A stretch of 64,000 nucleotides of DNA from contig NZ_PGGO01000087.1 in the NCBI RefSeq assembly GCF_003010955.1, positions 62,001 to 126,000 on the forward strand. The letters run 5' to 3'. The translations under genes were made by a program, and so were the position numbers. The notes under the pieces were generated by a model, which did not search any database, had not been told where the DNA came from, and was given only the letters and a program-made list of their open reading frames with translations. This DNA is from Phyllobacterium brassicacearum (GTDB lineage Bacteria > Pseudomonadota > Alphaproteobacteria > Rhizobiales > Rhizobiaceae). Below, piece by piece: positions 57,115 to 64,000 of the stretch. Position 1 is the stretch's first letter. Every line of letters begins with the position of its first letter.

Positions 57115-58293
57115 ATGTCCGCGTCGAAAGCAACGAATGAAGCTGAGATCCGTCAGTTTCCAGCCCCGGCTCCTGCTTCAAAGGCTGAAGCACCAGCAAA
57201 AACTGAAGCGCCGCAACCCGATATTATAACCAATACGCCTGCACCGCCCAAGCGTTCCGCAAAGCGCTTCGTGCTGCCCGTCTTGGTTATAGCAGCCGTT
57301 GGCGCAGGCGCCTGGTACGGCCACGAATGGTGGACGACCGGCCGCTTCATGGTTTCGACTGACGACGCCTATATACAGGGCGATATCACGGCGATTGCAC
57401 CAAAGGTCACTGGCTATATCGATGCGATCGACGTGGTTGCCAACCAGCGCGTGAAAGCGGGCGATCCCCTGGTAACGCTGGATAATGGTGACTACAGGAT
57501 TGCCGAAGAGCAAGCTGAGGCCCAAATCGCGACGGAAAAGCTCTCACTCGACCGCATCAACGCGCAGATCGTTGCCGCCAAGGCTTCGCTGCAGCAGGCG
57601 CAGGCCGGCAAGCTCAACGCGCAAGCCGTCTTGACCAATGCGCAGGCAGGGTCTGTGCGCGCCAAACAGCTCCATGCGACAAGCTTCGCATCGCAGTCTC
57701 AACTTGATGATGCAACTGCGGCTCTCGATCAGGCGAAGGCCAATATAGCCTCCGCCGATGCACAGATCGCCGCCGCCGTTGCCAATGTCGGCGTGCTCGA
57801 GGCCCAATACAAGGAAGCCGAAGGCTCCATCGCTTCGCTTGAGCTTGCCAAGGACAAGGCAGCCCGCGATCTCGGTTTCACCGTTATCCGCGCACCGGTC
57901 GATGGCGTGATCGGCAATCTTGCCGCCAAGAAGGGCGACCTCGTGAGCCCCGGCCAGCGCCTCGCAGCCCTCGTTCCCGTAAACGCGCTCTATATCGACG
58001 CGAACTACAAGGAAACGCAGCTGCGTGACATCGCCGTAGGCCAGAAGGTCCGAATTGAGGTCGACGCGATGTCAGGCGATACGTTTGAAGGCACGGTTGC
58101 CTCGGTCGCTCCTGCGTCGGGCGCAGTGTTCTCGTTGCTCCCCCCGGAAAACGCGACGGGTAACTTCACCAAGGTTGTCCAGCGTGTACCGGTTCGCATC
58201 GCCCTGCCCGCCGACGCCCTGGCGAGCGGCAAGTTGCAGGCTGGCCTCAGCGTCGTTGTAGACATCGACACGCGCACGACACCAGCCAAATAA
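57115..58293 (+). CDS. HlyD/EmrA-family membrane fusion protein of a multidrug pump
   Basis: 392 residues. A cytoplasmic Pro/Ala/Glu-rich N-terminus (residues 1-55) precedes one membrane helix (RFVLPVLVIAAVGAGAWYGHEWW). A lipoyl/hairpin module follows (YIQGDITAIAPKVTGYIDAIDVVANQRVKAGDPLVTLDNGDY), then a long coiled coil rich in Ala and Gln. RDLGFTVIRAPVDGVIGNLAAKKGDLVSPGQRLAALVP and VAVGQKVRIEVDAMSGDTFEGTVASVAPASGAVFSLLPPENATGNFTKVVQRVPVRI are the EmrA-type beta-barrel. Start ATG 57115 is preferred over in-frame GTG 57088. It links the inner-membrane transporter encoded next to an outer-membrane channel. Confidence 0.92.
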   Translation: MSASKATNEAEIRQFPAPAPASKAEAPAKTEAPQPDIITNTPAPPKRSAKRFVLPVLVIAAVGAGAWYGHEWWTTGRFMVSTDDAYIQGDITAIAPKVTGYIDAIDVVANQRVKAGDPLVTLDNGDYRIAEEQAEAQIATEKLSLDRINAQIVAAKASLQQAQAGKLNAQAVLTNAQAGSVRAKQLHATSFASQSQLDDATAALDQAKANIASADAQIAAAVANVGVLEAQYKEAEGSIASLELAKDKAARDLGFTVIRAPVDGVIGNLAAKKGDLVSPGQRLAALVPVNALYIDANYKETQLRDIAVGQKVRIEVDAMSGDTFEGTVASVAPASGAVFSLLPPENATGNFTKVVQRVPVRIALPADALASGKLQAGLSVVVDIDTRTTPAK

Positions 58294-58314
58294 ACCCTGG
58301 ATAGGCCGAAGATC

Positions 58315-59904
58315 ATGTCGAACGCCACCACCATCGGAGGACCGGCAGCTCCTGCCGTTCCGGAAGAGCATATCGATCCGAAGAAAGCCATCGCCTTCCT
58401 GGCGATGGTCTTCGGCATGTTCATGGCCATTCTCGATATCCAGATTGTCTCGGCGTCGCTTGCCGAGATCCAGGCAGGTTTGAGCGCAAGTTCTGACGAG
58501 ATTTCCTGGGTCCAGACCTCCTACCTGATCGCCGAAGTCATCATGATCCCGCTGTCAGGCTTCCTCGGACGGCTCGTATCGACGCGTATTCTTTTCTCGG
58601 TCTCCGCGGCGGGCTTCACCGCCGCCAGCATCCTGTGCGCCACGGCAACGAACATCGACCAGATGATCGTCTACCGCGCCATCCAGGGCTTTATCGGAGG
58701 CGGCATGATCCCGAGCGTCTTCGCGGCGGCTTTCACGATCTTCCCGCCCTCCAAACGCACGATCGTCTCTCCGATGATCGGCCTCGTTGCCACGCTTGCT
58801 CCGACAATCGGACCGACCGTCGGCGGCTATCTCAGCAACGCCTTTTCCTGGCACTGGCTGTTCCTCGTCAACGTCATTCCCGGCATTGCCGTGGCGATTG
58901 CCGCGTGGAACCTGATCGATTTCGACAAGGGCGACCGCTCGCTCCTCAACAAGTTCGACTGGTGGGGTCTCGCCGCCATGGCAGCGTTCCTCGGCTCGCT
59001 TGAGTATGTGCTGGAAGAGGGCCCGCGCAACGACTGGCTGCAGGACCACGCGGTCTATTACTGCAGCATCGTCATGGTCGTTGGCGGGCTTACTTTCTTC
59101 TATCGCGCCTTCACGGCGGAACAGCCGATCGTCGACCTTTACGCATTCAAGAACCTGAATTTTGCCTTTGGCTCGGCTTTCTCTTTCGTCCTCGGCATCG
59201 GTCTCTATGGCCTGACCTATATCTATCCCGTCTATCTCGGCCAGATCAGGGGTTACGATGCCCTGATGATCGGCGAAGCCTTGTTCGTTAGTGGCCTGTG
59301 CATGTTCCTCACCGCCCCCGTAGCCGGCTTCCTGTCCGGTCGCATGGACCCGCGGATCATGATCATGATCGGGTTTATTGGTTTTGCCGCCGGGACATGG
59401 ACCATGACGAACCTGACGGCCGACTGGGATTTCAACGAACTTCTGGTTCCGCAGATCTTCCGCGGTGTCTCGCTGATGCTGTGCATGGTGCCAATCAACA
59501 ATCTGGCGCTTGGTACGCTGCCGCCTGCGCGGCTGAAGAATGCCTCCGGTCTGTTCAACCTCATGCGCAACCTTGGCGGCGCGGTTGGGTTGGCCGTGAT
59601 CAACCAGATCCTGACCGATCGCGGCGCCCTCCATTATGCACAGCTCTCCGAGAATGTCCGTTGGGGCAATCCGGAGGCGGAGGATATGATGGCGACGATG
59701 AGTAAGAACTTCGCGTCGCATGGCCTTGATGGGCCCACAACCGCCCTAAGCAAGATCTCGGGCATGGTGCACCAGCAGGCCTCGCTGCTGTCGTTCATGG
59801 ATGTGTTCTACATCCTGACATTGCTGTTTGCCTCGCTTGCGGTCTTTGCCATTCTGATGCGCAAGCCGGGAGCTCCGGCCTCCGGGGGTGGTGGCGGCCA
59901 CTAA
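58315..59904 (+). CDS. DHA2-family MFS multidrug transporter (EmrB type)
   Basis: 529 residues with about fourteen helices. The N-terminus is AIAFLAMVFGMFMAILDIQIVSASLAEIQAGLSASSDEISWVQTSYLIAEVIMIPLSGFLG, with the DHA2 motif of helix 1 (LDIQIVSASL) and the interhelix 2-3 motif. GLVATLAPTIGPTVGGYLSNAFSWHWLFLVNVIPG matches motif C. The C-terminus is Gly-rich. It exports toxic compounds by proton antiport with the EmrA-type protein 21 bases upstream. A Gly/His tail (SGGGGGH) ends the protein. Confidence 0.93.
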   Translation: MSNATTIGGPAAPAVPEEHIDPKKAIAFLAMVFGMFMAILDIQIVSASLAEIQAGLSASSDEISWVQTSYLIAEVIMIPLSGFLGRLVSTRILFSVSAAGFTAASILCATATNIDQMIVYRAIQGFIGGGMIPSVFAAAFTIFPPSKRTIVSPMIGLVATLAPTIGPTVGGYLSNAFSWHWLFLVNVIPGIAVAIAAWNLIDFDKGDRSLLNKFDWWGLAAMAAFLGSLEYVLEEGPRNDWLQDHAVYYCSIVMVVGGLTFFYRAFTAEQPIVDLYAFKNLNFAFGSAFSFVLGIGLYGLTYIYPVYLGQIRGYDALMIGEALFVSGLCMFLTAPVAGFLSGRMDPRIMIMIGFIGFAAGTWTMTNLTADWDFNELLVPQIFRGVSLMLCMVPINNLALGTLPPARLKNASGLFNLMRNLGGAVGLAVINQILTDRGALHYAQLSENVRWGNPEAEDMMATMSKNFASHGLDGPTTALSKISGMVHQQASLLSFMDVFYILTLLFASLAVFAILMRKPGAPASGGGGGH

Positions 59905-60280
59905 CTGGCCGTCTCTACCCGCGATCTAGCTCAAAGAGTTTAGCCCCATAACCATTAATTGTTGAGCGCGCGGCATCTGGTCGCCGGCGTTCGCCTGACG
60001 TCTTGCGGCCGCGTCCGAAGGAACAGAGCCAAACACCTTATCTTTAAGCGCTTCCACGAGCGGCCTGCCATTTCGCAACCCGCAGAAAACACTTAAAAAT
60101 CGCGCCTTCGTCGAATTGCTAAGCCACGAAAAAAGTGGTTCACTCCCTTCCACTGCTCAGGAAAACGACGTTCACGACCCCGTCATCGGTCTGTCATCCA
60201 ACTGACACGAGACACCTATATCGGGATGCTGGAACGTCGAAACAGAGCCAATGACGTATCGCTTAAGAAGGGGTGTTAAA
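59905..60280. other. Intergenic region before the ABC importer; no clear gene
   Basis: A 75-codon minus-strand frame at 59926-60153 lacks a good start or ribosome-binding site and has no recognisable feature. AAGAAGGGG at 60265-60273 is the ribosome-binding site of the next gene. No repeat or structured RNA was recognised. Confidence 0.4.
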
Positions 60281-61384
60281 ATGGTAGGTTACTCAAAACG
60301 CTTGCTTGCACTGTCGACTGCACTGCTGTTCACAGGCACAACGATTTCATTTGCTGATGCGCCAGCCGAGCTGGTCGAAGCAGCGAAGAAGGAAGGCTCG
60401 CTCACAACGATCGCCTTGCCGCATGACTGGTGCGGATACGGCGACATTATCGCTGGTTTCAAGGCAAAATATGGCCTCGAAGTCAACGAATTGAACCCGG
60501 ATGCCGGTTCCAAGGACGAAGTTGAAGCGATAAAGGCGAACAAAGACAATAAGGGCCCGCAGGCACCGGATGTCATCGATGTCGGCTTCTCTTTCGGCCC
60601 TGATGCCAAGAAAGACGGCCTGACAATGCCGTACAAGGTCTCTACCTGGGATTCGATCCCGGAGAATGTCAAGGACGCAGAAGGCCATTGGTACGGTGAC
60701 TATTATGGCGTTATGGCGCTTGAGGTGAACACCGATATCGTCAAGAACATCCCGAAGGATTGGGCCGACCTGCTCAAGCCGGAGTATGCCAACAGCGTTG
60801 CACTTGCCGGCGATCCGCGCGCATCCAACCAGGCCATTCTCGCCGTTCAGGCCGCTGGTGCCGCGGCGGGTGCCAAGGCAGGCACCGAAGCCGGTGAAGC
60901 CGGTCTGAAATTCTTCGGCGATCTGAACAAGGCCGGCAATTTTGTACCGGTCATCGGCAAGTCCGGTACGTTGGCACAGGGTGCAACCCCGATCATCATC
61001 ACCTGGGACTACAATGCGCTTTCCGGTCGCGACACACTCAAGGGCAATCCGCCGGTTGAAGTCGTCGTGCCTGCGTCGGGCGTTCTCGCCGGTGTCTATG
61101 TTCAGGCCATCAGCGCCTATGCACCGCATCCGAACGCTGCCAAGCTCTGGATAGAATACCTCTACTCCGACGAAGGTCAGATCGGCTACCTGAAGGGCTA
61201 TTGCCATCCTGCACGCTTCCAGGATCTGGTGAAGAACAACAAGGTGCCGAAGGAGCTCCTCGACAAGCTTCCGCCAGCAGCAGCCTACGAGAAGGCTTTC
61301 TTCCCGACACTTGATGAACAGGCAGCCGCCAAGGACGCCATCACCAAGGGCTGGGACAAGGTCGTTGGCGCCAACGTCCAGTAA
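60281..61384 (+). CDS. ABC transporter substrate-binding protein (Fe3+/polyamine/phosphonate-like class)
   Basis: 367 residues with a signal peptide (LLALSTALLFTGTTISFA, cut before DAPAELVEAAKKEG). Residues EGSLTTIALPHDWCGYGDIIAGFKAKYGLEVNELNPDAGSKDEVEAI and DYYGVMALEVNTDIVKNIPKDWADLLKPEYANSVALAGDPRASNQAILAVQAAG show the class of binding proteins that includes iron, polyamine and 2-aminoethylphosphonate carriers. The ligand is not determinable. A perfect 13-bp stem-loop follows the stop, and two permeases and an ATPase are downstream on the same strand. The upstream 376 bases should hold the promoter. Confidence 0.87.
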   Translation: MVGYSKRLLALSTALLFTGTTISFADAPAELVEAAKKEGSLTTIALPHDWCGYGDIIAGFKAKYGLEVNELNPDAGSKDEVEAIKANKDNKGPQAPDVIDVGFSFGPDAKKDGLTMPYKVSTWDSIPENVKDAEGHWYGDYYGVMALEVNTDIVKNIPKDWADLLKPEYANSVALAGDPRASNQAILAVQAAGAAAGAKAGTEAGEAGLKFFGDLNKAGNFVPVIGKSGTLAQGATPIIITWDYNALSGRDTLKGNPPVEVVVPASGVLAGVYVQAISAYAPHPNAAKLWIEYLYSDEGQIGYLKGYCHPARFQDLVKNNKVPKELLDKLPPAAAYEKAFFPTLDEQAAAKDAITKGWDKVVGANVQ

Positions 61385-61395
61385 ATCCTGACGGA

Positions 61396-61427
61396 CATAT
61401 CCCCGCGGTTCTTGCCGCGGGGATATG
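61396..61427 (+). terminator. Perfect 13-bp stem-loop after the binding-protein gene
   Basis: CATATCCCCGCGG-TTCTTG-CCGCGGGGATATG. It is probably a partial terminator or mRNA-stabilising hairpin favouring expression of the binding protein over the permeases. Confidence 0.7.
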
Positions 61428-61553
61428 ATTTCGTCAGCATTTGGCGCAGCTTTGTAGGCGCGACGAGTTGAAGAAAATCTGTGTCGGCCTTGTTTGCTTC
61501 GCGTATTGTGAGGCAGCGGCTATACTGTACCCAAGAACGCGGTGTCGACATCC

Positions 61554-62450
61554 ATGAGCGTCATTTCACAGCCAAGCACATCTCCAGTTCCGTTGACTGA
61601 GCGTAAACGCCTTTCGCTCGACTGGCTCGGCGTCATGCCGTTTATGATATTCGCCATCATGTTCCTGGTCTTGCCGACAATCTACCTTGTCGCGGGTGCC
61701 TTTCAGGATGCGCAGGGCAATCTGACCCTCGCCAACATGATCAATCTTTTCCAGCCCTCAATCCGCGACGCGTACTGGATATCCATCAAGATCTCCCTGG
61801 CCTCGGCGCTTTTGGGCGCGGCAATCGGCTTCGCCATTGCTGCTGCCGTTACGTTGGGTGGGCTGCCCAATTGGATCCGCTCGCCGCTGATGACCTTTTC
61901 CGGTGTCGCATCGAATTTCGCGGGCGTTCCGTTGGCCTATGCCTTCCTGTTCACACTTGGACGCACCGGCCTCGTTACCTATCTGCTGACGAATATTTTC
62001 GGCTTCAATCTTTACGCTCACGGCTTCAATCTGCTGAGCTTCTGGGGCCTGACCCTCACCTATCTGTACTTCCAGATTCCCCTGATGGTCCTCATCATCA
62101 CTCCGGCGCTGGACGGCCTCAAGCGGGAGTGGAAGGAAGCAGCACTCATCCTTGGCGCGACAGGCCCGCAATATTGGCGCATGGTCGCCTTCCCGATCCT
62201 GTGGCCTGCTCTGCTTGGCACCATTCTCTTGCTGTTTGCCAATTCCTTCGGCGCGATTGCAACTGCCTACGCTCTTACCGGGTCGTCCCTCAGCATCGTC
62301 CCGATCGTTCTCTATGCCCAGATCCGGGGAGACGTGCTGCAGGATCCGCAGCTTGGCTATGCGCTCGCCTTCGGCATGATCGTGATCACCGGGGTGTCGA
62401 ACGGCATTTACATCTGGATGCGCGCCCGCAGTGAACGGTGGCTCAAATGA
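61554..62450 (+). CDS. ABC transporter permease (first inner-membrane subunit)
   Basis: 298 residues from ATG 61554; GTG 61542 is in frame and would give 302. There are about six helices (LGVMPFMIFAIMFLVLPTIYLVAGAF; SIKISLASALLGAAIGFAIAAAVTLGG). The EAA loop is LDGLKREWKEAALILGATGPQYWRMVAFPILWPA, typical of the polyamine/iron/phosphonate permease group. Its stop overlaps the next permease start by 4 bases (ATGA). The ribosome-binding site is weak. Confidence 0.88.
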   Translation: MSVISQPSTSPVPLTERKRLSLDWLGVMPFMIFAIMFLVLPTIYLVAGAFQDAQGNLTLANMINLFQPSIRDAYWISIKISLASALLGAAIGFAIAAAVTLGGLPNWIRSPLMTFSGVASNFAGVPLAYAFLFTLGRTGLVTYLLTNIFGFNLYAHGFNLLSFWGLTLTYLYFQIPLMVLIITPALDGLKREWKEAALILGATGPQYWRMVAFPILWPALLGTILLLFANSFGAIATAYALTGSSLSIVPIVLYAQIRGDVLQDPQLGYALAFGMIVITGVSNGIYIWMRARSERWLK

Positions 62451-63238
62451 AGACAAATCGCATCTGGTCCTGGATCGCTCTCGCCTTCGGCATTGTCTAT
62501 TTCGTACTGCCGCTGCTGGGTCTCCTCGAATTTTCTTTGCGCATGCGGCGCGGTGTCTATTCCCTTGATGCCTATTGGGTCGTGCTCAGCGATCCCGGAT
62601 TTCAGGCGACATTTGCCTATTCCGTCGTGTTGGCAATTGCCACCATCATTGTCGGTGTCCTTCTGGTCGTTCCTACTGCCTATTGGGTGCGGTTGAGGCT
62701 GCCTGCCTGGCGGCCCTTCATCGAATTCATCACCCTGCTGCCGCTGGTCATCCCAGCAATCGTCATCGTGTTTGGCTATATCCGGCTCTACAACACCTCG
62801 TCGATCCTGCCGCTGACTGGATCAGCGATGGGAACGAACATTCTGCTCTGCCTCGGCTATACGACGCTGGCGTTGCCCTATATGTACCGCGCCGTCGATA
62901 CAGGTCTTGGCGCCATCGACATCCGTACAATGACCGAAGCCGCTGAAAGCCTCGGGGCGAGCCGCATTACCATCATGTCGCGCATCATTCTGCCCAATGT
63001 GCTCGTTGCGGTTCTGTCCGGCGCTTTTCTGACCTTCGCCATTGTCATCGGCGAGTTCACCATGGCGGCGCTGCTTAACCGGCCGGCATTTGGCCCATTC
63101 CTGCAGCTGATGGGTGCGAACCGGGCCTATGAGCCTGCAGCGCTCTCCGTGATCGCATTCGCCATCACCTGGGTCTGCATGGGCCTGATCCAGGTCATCA
63201 CCCGCCTCAACAAATCACTCGCCGCGACCAAGCGATAG
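62447..63238 (+). CDS. ABC transporter permease (second inner-membrane subunit)
   Basis: 263 residues with six helices (IWSWIALAFGIVYFVLPLLGLLEFSLRM; FAYSVVLAIATIIVGVLLVVPTAYWVRLRL). The EAA loop is IDIRTMTEAAESLGASRITIMSRIILPNVL. It is translationally coupled to the first permease (ATGA overlap). A 271-bp palindromic element fills the gap between its stop and the ATPase gene, which is unusual inside a transport operon. Confidence 0.9.
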   Translation: MKTNRIWSWIALAFGIVYFVLPLLGLLEFSLRMRRGVYSLDAYWVVLSDPGFQATFAYSVVLAIATIIVGVLLVVPTAYWVRLRLPAWRPFIEFITLLPLVIPAIVIVFGYIRLYNTSSILPLTGSAMGTNILLCLGYTTLALPYMYRAVDTGLGAIDIRTMTEAAESLGASRITIMSRIILPNVLVAVLSGAFLTFAIVIGEFTMAALLNRPAFGPFLQLMGANRAYEPAALSVIAFAITWVCMGLIQVITRLNKSLAATKR

Positions 63239-63250
63239 ACTTGGAAACTG

Positions 63251-63521
63251 AGAGCCCTTTTCGACCATATTGACCTATTCTGACGGAGGCATGTTGTGAC
63301 AAGATCAAGCAAAGACACGAAGACCCGCACATTGCGTGCGGGCGAGTGGTTTTGCGCCGATATTGGCGCAACATGCCCCGTCCCTTCGGGTTTCCGGCTG
63401 ACGGACACCCGCTTTGTCAGGCGACTTCGTCCGATGTCCCGCATCGGCCTCGCCACCTTCCGCGCGGATTGTCTCGTCAGACGAGAAACAGAATACGGCC
63501 AATATGGCCGGAAAGGGCTCT
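63251..63521. repeat. 271-bp palindromic element, copy 2, filling the permease-ATPase gap
   Basis: The left end is AGAGCCCTTTTCGACCATAT; the right end read in reverse is AGAGCCCTTTCCGGCCATAT. The inner block CCCTTCGGGTTTCCGGCTG, GACACCCGCTTTGTCA and CGCGGATTGTCTCG matches copy 1 at 32421-32692. It ends 2 bases before the ATPase ATG and contributes the AAAGGG that could be its ribosome-binding site. Confidence 0.78.
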
Positions 63522-63523
63522 AA

Positions 63524-64000
63524 ATGTCATTTCTCAGCATCAGCCATTTGAAAAAGAGCTTCGGGGCAACAACCGTCGTTCATGATTTCAATCTGGACAT
63601 CGAGAAGGGTGAGTTCATCTCCTTTCTCGGGCCGAGCGGCTGCGGCAAGACAACTGTCTTGCGCATGGTCGCCGGCTTCGAAACACCGAGTTCCGGCCAG
63701 ATCAGCATTGGCGGCAAGGACGTTGTCAATCTCAAGCCGAACCAGCGCAATATCGGCATGGTGTTCCAGGCCTATGCACTGTTCCCCAATATGACGGTTG
63801 CGCAAAATGTTGCCTTCGGGCTCAAGGTCGCCAAGAAACCACAGGCCGAAATCGATGCAACCGTTCATGAGATGCTGTCGCTGATCAAGCTCGACCATCT
63901 CGCCGAACGCTTCCCTTACCAGTTGTCGGGCGGTCAGCAGCAGCGCGTGGCGCTTGCCCGCGCGCTTGCCACCAAGCCACAGGTCCTCCTTTTGGACGAA
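63524..64000 (+). CDS. ABC transporter ATP-binding protein (N-terminal part; runs off the right edge)
   Basis: 159 codons are visible. Walker A is GPSGCGKTTVLRMVAG. The Q-loop is NIGMVFQAYALFPNMTVAQNVAFGL, the signature LSGGQQQRVALARALA, and Walker B starts VLLLDE at the edge. This is the polyamine/iron/phosphonate ATPase class matching the upstream permeases. The C-terminal TOBE region lies outside. GGAAAGGGCTCTAA precedes the ATG, and the AAAGGG belongs to the end of the palindromic element. Confidence 0.92.
   Translation, partial: MSFLSISHLKKSFGATTVVHDFNLDIEKGEFISFLGPSGCGKTTVLRMVAGFETPSSGQISIGGKDVVNLKPNQRNIGMVFQAYALFPNMTVAQNVAFGLKVAKKPQAEIDATVHEMLSLIKLDHLAERFPYQLSGGQQQRVALARALATKPQVLLLDE

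Noticed and set aside
58555-59721. 388-codon minus-strand frame opposite the EmrB-type transporter
   Set aside because: Antisense to transmembrane helices; composition explained by the opposite strand.
59926-60153. 75-codon minus-strand frame in the gap before the ABC importer
   Set aside because: GTG start without ribosome-binding site, no hydrophobic or domain feature.
7371-64000. CRISPR arrays, tRNA or rRNA genes, transposase genes
   Set aside because: No regular spaced repeats, cloverleaf candidates or DDE/IS-type proteins were found by eye.

Overview
The window reads as chromosomal DNA of a plant-associated alphaproteobacterium of the order Hyphomicrobiales (Rhizobiales), perhaps near Phyllobacterium or Mesorhizobium. 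I judge this from gene order and family content (iolRCDEB with a divergent Gfo/Idh gene, MocE-type ferredoxin, GbcAB, the L-fuconate pathway, AztABC/Zur), high-GC codon use and several palindromic intergenic repeats of rhizobial type. No search was run. There is no tRNA, rRNA, CRISPR array, prophage or transposase gene.

Layout. 1-7.3 kb: the start of a Tim44-like membrane protein, a TPR protein, a class III adenylate cyclase with TPR-like tail, a molybdopterin oxidoreductase/cytochrome b561 pair, an MXKDX protein, a DUF1223 protein, and an ECF sigma factor with its NrsF-like membrane anti-sigma factor. 7.4-21.5 kb: myo-inositol catabolism (iolB, iolE, iolD, iolC, iolR, iolG, a Gfo/Idh enzyme) and a sugar/inositol ABC importer. 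A type II toxin-antitoxin pair sits between iolR and iolC. 21.9-23.6 kb: a hypothetical gene, a phytochelatin-synthase-like protein and a possibly frameshifted gene. 23.6-34.2 kb: a TIM-barrel isomerase, a LacI regulator, a MocDEF-like oxygenase set, a PanB-like protein, PurU, a LysR regulator and the betaine demethylase pair GbcB/GbcA. A cobalamin riboswitch precedes gbcA.

34.4-46.6 kb: an L-fucose type oxidative pathway (fuconate dehydratase, FAH hydrolase, SDR, mutarotase, lactonase, a second enolase-superfamily enzyme, a Gfo/Idh enzyme, a MaoC protein) with its own ABC importer and an IclR regulator. 46.8-52.7 kb: a CPA2 antiporter, DUF924, an RTX repeat protein and a TerC-CBS protein. 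52.7-56.1 kb: the zinc importer AztCBA and divergent Zur. 56.2-59.9 kb: a TetR regulator with a divergent EmrAB-type pump. 60.2-64 kb: an ABC importer cut by the right edge.

How it fits together: the window is mostly scavenging of plant- and soil-derived compounds (inositol, possibly rhizopine, betaines, fucose) under dedicated local regulators. Demethylation of methylated substrates would release one-carbon units, and PurU and the PanB-like protein are placed to handle them. The most unusual observations are the B12 riboswitch ahead of a Rieske N-demethylase and a pair of about 271-bp palindromic elements that each exactly fill a gap between two operon genes.
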